DNA of 12,048 bases from Cyclostephanos tholiformis. Its lineage: Eukaryota; Bacillariophyta; Thalassiosirophyceae; Thalassiosirales; Thalassiosiraceae. Shown in pieces: positions 8,427-12,048 of the stretch (position 1 is its first letter; every line of letters begins with the position of its first letter). The translations under genes were made by a program, and so were the position numbers. The notes under the pieces were generated by a model, which searched no databases, was not told where the DNA came from, and saw nothing but the letters and a program-made list of their open reading frames with translations. Where the stretch lies: contig JALLPB010000956.1 of the NCBI GenBank assembly GCA_036939975.1, forward strand, positions 1 through 12,048, written 5' to 3'.

Positions 8427-9659
8427 TTACAATTGTTCACCGACGAATAAAAATGAAACTATTACAGCAACGAAGCAAGCAGTGCGACTCAGAGCAGAAG
8501 AAGCTATTGCCCCGGATGAAGTAGTCGATCCATCCTTGTCGTCATCGCCGCTTGAAAAATTGCCCAGGGGTAAAGTGATGTTCCCGAAGAAGTCCGTCAC
8601 GGTGTCCGTGGCTGTTTGCGTTGCGTTACCGATGCTTTCGAAGAAACCGCCCCCTTCTTGATTAGATTCTGCGTCATCCCCCTCATCGGTAAAAGGGGCA
8701 CTACTGGGGCTTGATCCTTCCGCGGCATCATCCATCCTCTCGGGAGGAGGGGCACTGTTGGGACTGACGCTGCCGGTGATGGCATCCTCGAAGCTAATTT
8801 CGTTCGTTTCCAGGGGCACCGACATATCCGTAGTTCCCATCGACATGCTCATCTCGGTTTGCATTATGGACATCGACATATCGATCATAATATCCTTCGA
8901 CATCACCATCGGCACATCATTCGATGATTCAGCCGTTCCAATCGACATTAACATTTCGTTCTGGTTGATGGACATGGACGTATATTGCATTCCCATCGAC
9001 ATGCTCATTCGACTCGATTTCAATGGCATCGACATATCGGTCGATCGCATCGACATGGACACATCGGTCGTTGCCATGGACATGATCATTTCGCTCTGTT
9101 TCATGGACATGGACATATCCGTCATCCCCATGGACATGCTCATTCGACTAGTCTTCAATGGCACCGACATATCCATCGTGCCCATCGACATAGACATTTG
9201 ACTGGTCTTCAACGGCATCGACGAATCGATCGTTCCCATCGACATCATCATGGACATGACGTCGTCCTTTCCCACCACGACGATCGATCCCCCCCCCCCC
9301 TCCTCCTCCTCCTCCTCCCCCTTCTCCTCGCACCAGATGCGCTGCTTCTCGCCAGATACCGGCTCGTTCATCTCCTCGATCGTGCCATCGCTGAAGTAAA
9401 AATTATTCCCCTTCAATATGCATCCCTTCGTTTGATAGTCATCGCTCACGTAGAAATATCCCGTCAGGACGCCGGCGTCTCGCATTAGGTGGTACCTATC
9501 CCTGCATTTGCTCTCGGTGAGACAAGGCACGTATCGCGGTCCGCCTCCCCACAGGCGTCTACGGAGAGTACGGGTTGGTTCGTCGATCGCGGCCGACGAT
9601 GATACGACCATGAATTGCTGCGCCGCCAGGAGCACTACCGAGATGTGTATGCAGTTCAT
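8427..9659 (-). CDS. Gene C: secreted/surface Met-Ser repeat protein, paralogue of gene A
   Basis: The single exon encodes 410 aa. It starts with a signal peptide (hydrophobic about 5-24, cleavage near 23-25), and the start is the first Met directly before it. Residues 46-110 form the same four-Cys domain as gene A (C46, C52, C80, C110; landmarks PCLTESKC, KGCILKG, YFSDGTIEEM, QRIWC). A poly-Glu/Gly stretch follows (115-124). About 134-288 is a tandem array of roughly seven 18-residue units built on MSMSMGTTDMSVPLKTS, with about 40 Met. The C-terminal part (about 340-383) matches the gene A tail: N-A-T, TDTVTDFF, N-I-T, PLGNF, GDDDKDGSTTSSG. A hydrophobic end (394-406) with four residues after it fits a GPI signal or membrane anchor. 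No Kazal domain is present. Surface location is inferred. Metal binding through Met motifs is a hypothesis only. The role is unknown. Confidence 0.85.
   Translation of the reverse strand: MNCIHISVVLLAAQQFMVVSSSAAIDEPTRTLRRRLWGGGPRYVPCLTESKCRDRYHLMRDAGVLTGYFYVSDDYQTKGCILKGNNFYFSDGTIEEMNEPVSGEKQRIWCEEKGEEEEEEGGGGSIVVVGKDDVMSMMMSMGTIDSSMPLKTSQMSMSMGTMDMSVPLKTSRMSMSMGMTDMSMSMKQSEMIMSMATTDVSMSMRSTDMSMPLKSSRMSMSMGMQYTSMSINQNEMLMSIGTAESSNDVPMVMSKDIMIDMSMSIMQTEMSMSMGTTDMSVPLETNEISFEDAITGSVSPNSAPPPERMDDAAEGSSPSSAPFTDEGDDAESNQEGGGFFESIGNATQTATDTVTDFFGNITLPLGNFSSGDDDKDGSTTSSGAIASSALSRTACFVAVIVSFLFVGEQL
8796..9260 (-). repeat. 54-bp tandem repeat encoding Met-Ser units
   Basis: About seven in-frame units of 54 bp (18 aa) encode variants of MSMSMG-TTDMS-VPLKTSR. 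Units near the middle are expanded, to 27 and 34 residues, by partial duplications. On the plus strand it shows as reiterated CATCGACAT / CATGGACAT. Serine, methionine and aspartate positions are the best kept. KTSR and KSSR or acidic variants (QSE, QTE, TNE) close the units. Confidence 0.9.
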
Positions 9660-10387
9660 TGTACTGTTGAAATTGTATTATTGCGAGTGAAAAGAGTGAA
9701 TGTGGTAATAGATTATTTTTATGTATGGTTCATTAACACTGTGTTCCATTCATAATAATATTTTATTGTGTTCGTTGAACGCTCGACTCTCGTCTCATTC
9801 TTTTCAACTCCGTGCATGCCGTGATCGCTAGTCGGACGAAAATACCGGTGGCATCTTACCAAAAAACACAAAAATTATCATGTGGGCGTGAAGTAGTAAC
9901 AGTTTTTTGCTTTCTCAAAAAACGAGCCATCACGTGGGAATAAGTGAACAAATCTCGTATATGTGAGTTGACGTCTTCGATGCAAGAAAAAAAAAAAGCT
10001 TCCCGCCAACCTTTGTATGATTCGGATCCCACCCCAAAATTAATATGAGGAGCATATCAACTCTGCCCCCGCCCAGCCGGCCGACAAGAAGTTAAAAACC
10101 AAACTCCACACATCGCCACGTTCCATACTTAGGTACTCTCCTATCTCTCTATCGTGTTTTAGTATCAAGCCCCCCCATTACCTCGTGTCGTTTCACCGTA
10201 AATAAACAGCACACGAGAACGCCCGATCAACCCTTATCGGCCCCCCTCCCCCCCACACAGGAAGGAACACCAGTTTTAAAAATTCGTCCCAAAAATTATT
10301 AAGGACGGGCGAAGAATATATCATTTAAAAAAAATAATAAATAGAAACACACACAAACACACACGCACGCGCGGGCACAAAACCATC
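9660..10387. promoter_or_regulatory. Shared divergent spacer between genes C and D
   Basis: This 728-base spacer lies between divergently transcribed C (minus) and D (plus), so both promoters should be here. Palindromic CACGTG (9931-9936) and a TGACGTC half-CRE (9969-9975) are visible. Such ACGT-core sites are typical bZIP or bHLH targets, and TGACGT elements mediate CO2/cAMP responses in some diatom promoters. Their function here is conjecture. A TATA-like ATATATC (10317-10322) lies about 70 bases upstream of the gene D start, followed by A-rich and CA-rich sequence. C runs occur near 10171 and 10250. No gene is supported. Confidence 0.4.
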
Positions 10388-11929
10388 ATGTCCACCTCCT
10401 CCCCCGTCCCCTCCTCCATCCCCCCGCGTCATAACGACGACGGCGAAGACAATCGCAACGATAAAAACGACCACATCAATAATCGCAATCGATCGCCCAT
10501 CTTCGAGGGAACGTCGTCGAACGACGATCCGCCGCGAACGCTCATTATATCCCTCGCCGGATGCGATCCCAACGCGTCCCTCGGGATTCGTCTCGCGAAT
10601 CACGACAACGGACTAACGAACGAGATGTTCCTGCCCGGATACGCCAGCGTGGGTCGTATCCTACCCGACGACGACGACGACGATGACGTCGACGTCGATG
10701 CCGCGCATGGCGGGACCACCGCCACCACCGCCTCGACGTCGACGACGTCGACGTCGTTGGCGAGGAGATGCGGGGCGAGGGTGGGCGACATCATCGTGGC
10801 GGTGAACGGCCTCGGATATCGTCGATTCCCCCCCGATTACGACGACGCGACGAAATTGGTGGACGTCACGCTCGGACGGGATCCGATCGCGCCGGACGAT
10901 GACGACGATCACGACGACGAGGGGGGGGGGGGTGGCGAGGACGACGGGGGTCGGTCGACGGAAGAATCGCACGCGAAGGACGTGGGGGGAGATCGGGGAG
11001 TGCGAGACGAGATCGATGGGAGGGAGGTCGACTGGGCCAGGGTGATAAGCAGCGCCAGGCCCGGCGAATCGTACGATAAACTGCTCTTGGGGATACGCAA
11101 TATCAAGACGGCATATTCGACGTCGTCGTCGTCGTCGTCGGGCCCGCTCGTTTTGTCCCTCGAGCGATACGAGTGGGACAGTCGGGTCCATTCGTGGAGT
11201 CGCTTCCTGAGCGCGCGGGGGGGCAACGTGCCCCATGCGATGAGCGCGATACAGCGTCACGAGAGATGGCGGGCAGAATTCTTCCCCATCGACCTCACGT
11301 CGCCGAGCCTCCAGAGATTGTTCAGGAGCGGGGCCGTTGGCGTCATCGATCGTCGTGTGGTGGGTGCGGGGGACGAGGGCGGCAATAACGACCGCCACGA
11401 CGATCACGACCACGACCACGACGACGAGGAGGAGGAGGACGGGGTAAAGGCACCCGTGGTATACATCGACTTCCGAACGCTGCAAAAATTGGGCGCCGAT
11501 CAGTCCGATACGTTGTCCGACGACGTCGTTAGGGCATTCGTGGTGTATACCGAAACTCTATTGTCCAAGAGTCCCGATCCGCGCTCTCCCAAATCGTCCC
11601 AATTCGTGGACCTCACCGGCGTTAGCATCAGGGGGGGAGGATTCCGTCCCGGTACGATACGTAAATTGTACGAGACGTTCGAGCCGAATTATCCGGAAAC
11701 GCTCGAACGGATGGTGATATATCCTGTACCGAAACTCTTGGTCAAGGCCGTTAATGCGATGCTGTCGTTCATTAACGAACACACTAGGGAGAAGTTCGTT
11801 ATTACCGACGATTTGGACGTGGTTTGTAAGGAATTGGGATGGAATATAAACGAGATCGAAGAGTGCGGCGGCGTGAACGGGTACATGAACAGGCATATGC
11901 ATCGCGGTTCGTCGTTCGTGTTCGATTAA
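10388..11929 (+). CDS. Gene D: PDZ plus CRAL-TRIO (Sec14-like) domain protein
   Basis: The single exon encodes 513 aa with no signal peptide or transmembrane segment, so it is probably cytosolic or peripheral at membranes. Residues 1-49 are a disordered Asp/Asn-rich leader. A PDZ-type fold appears split by inserts: TLIISL...LGIRLA (51-70) and GYASVGRILP (84-93), then GARVGDIIVAVNG (129-141), with a final helix and strand YDKLLLGIRNIK...PLVLSLERY (229-261). The two inserts are an Asp then Thr/Ser block (94-124) and an acidic/Gly segment (about 148-212). WSRFLSARGGNVPHAMSAIQRHERWR (270-295) matches the CRAL-TRIO N-terminal helical region. The lipid-binding lobe is 356-470 (VVYIDFR, FVDLTGVS, LYETFEPNYPETLERMVIYPVPK, FINEHTREKF), interrupted by an acidic His/Asp loop (328-352). 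CRAL-TRIO proteins carry phosphoinositides or other hydrophobic ligands. PDZ domains bind C-terminal peptides. The ligand and partner are unknown. Confidence 0.85.
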   Translation: MSTSSPVPSSIPPRHNDDGEDNRNDKNDHINNRNRSPIFEGTSSNDDPPRTLIISLAGCDPNASLGIRLANHDNGLTNEMFLPGYASVGRILPDDDDDDDVDVDAAHGGTTATTASTSTTSTSLARRCGARVGDIIVAVNGLGYRRFPPDYDDATKLVDVTLGRDPIAPDDDDDHDDEGGGGGEDDGGRSTEESHAKDVGGDRGVRDEIDGREVDWARVISSARPGESYDKLLLGIRNIKTAYSTSSSSSSGPLVLSLERYEWDSRVHSWSRFLSARGGNVPHAMSAIQRHERWRAEFFPIDLTSPSLQRLFRSGAVGVIDRRVVGAGDEGGNNDRHDDHDHDHDDEEEEDGVKAPVVYIDFRTLQKLGADQSDTLSDDVVRAFVVYTETLLSKSPDPRSPKSSQFVDLTGVSIRGGGFRPGTIRKLYETFEPNYPETLERMVIYPVPKLLVKAVNAMLSFINEHTREKFVITDDLDVVCKELGWNINEIEECGGVNGYMNRHMHRGSSFVFD

Positions 11930-11954
11930 AAGAGAGTAATAAGGGGAGGATAAG

Positions 11955-11960
11955 AATAAA
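11955..11960 (+). terminator. Candidate polyadenylation signal of gene D
   Basis: AATAAA lies 26 bases past the gene D stop codon, in AT-rich purine sequence. The placement fits a short diatom-like 3' UTR. It is an assignment by position and motif only. Confidence 0.4.
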
Positions 11961-12012
11961 AAGGAGACATTGTGTGGAACGAACGCTCTCGCGATCGCGA
12001 AGAGGGAGGGGT

Positions 12013-12014
<2 letters not shown>

Positions 12015-12048
<34 letters not shown>
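12015..12048. repeat. Terminal poly-G run (34 G)
   Basis: The window ends in 34 uninterrupted G after GAGGGAGGGGTGA. Genomic poly-G this long is unusual. It may mark a contig edge, a collapsed low-complexity tract or a sequencing artefact, although G runs of 8-10 are common elsewhere in this window. Confidence 0.9.

Noticed and set aside
8758..9201. Plus-strand frame of 147 aa with DISVVPIDM-like repeats
   Set aside because: It is antisense to the Met-Ser repeat. The near-palindromic CATCGACAT units keep the other strand open and repetitive. The minus frame has the signal peptide and conserved domain.
10661..11485. 274-aa minus-strand frame opposite gene D
   Set aside because: It is made of poly-Val and poly-Arg stretches, the complements of the Asp runs. 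Gene D on the plus strand has two recognisable domains.

Overview
The window looks like nuclear DNA of a diatom, probably a centric one. This rests on three things. There are intron-sparse genes of biased composition rich in TCG, GAC and CGA codons. There is a GTGAGT...AG intron that exactly completes a Kazal domain. There are secreted and membrane proteins of styles I associate with diatoms: a four-cysteine 'CLT...KGC...YF...QR.WC' domain, 'ATPL...WW' sequence just before a transmembrane helix, and long poly-Asp and Ser/Thr linkers. The lineage call comes from remembered family style, not from a search.

Layout. Positions 1-4202 are AT-rich with no gene I can support; they hold two pairs of diverged direct repeats and look like decayed repeat or intergenic DNA. 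Composition changes sharply at about 4.15-4.2 kb, where a compact gene cluster begins. Gene A (4203-5616, minus, two exons) encodes a secreted or surface-anchored protein with a four-Cys N-terminal domain and a Kazal-like domain. Gene B (6383-7868, plus) encodes an apparent single-pass membrane protein with an acidic cytoplasmic N-terminus and four six-cysteine modules outside. Its reading frame changes once, in a G-rich tract near 6.72-6.83 kb. Gene C (8427-9659, minus) is a paralogue of A that shares both ends but replaces the Kazal domain with a methionine-serine tandem repeat. Gene D (10388-11929, plus) encodes a cytosolic protein joining an insertion-bearing PDZ domain to a CRAL-TRIO (Sec14-like) lipid-binding domain. 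The window ends in a run of 34 G.

Organisation. Strands alternate (- + - +), so A/B and C/D are divergent pairs with intergenic spacers of about 0.75 kb, and B/C are convergent. Three consecutive genes (A, B, C) encode predicted extracellular, disulfide-rich or Met-rich proteins, suggesting a small cell-surface cluster grown partly by duplication. A 3'-terminal fragment of gene C is also duplicated just downstream of it. No pathway linking the genes can be shown from sequence. D looks like a separate housekeeping or signalling function.
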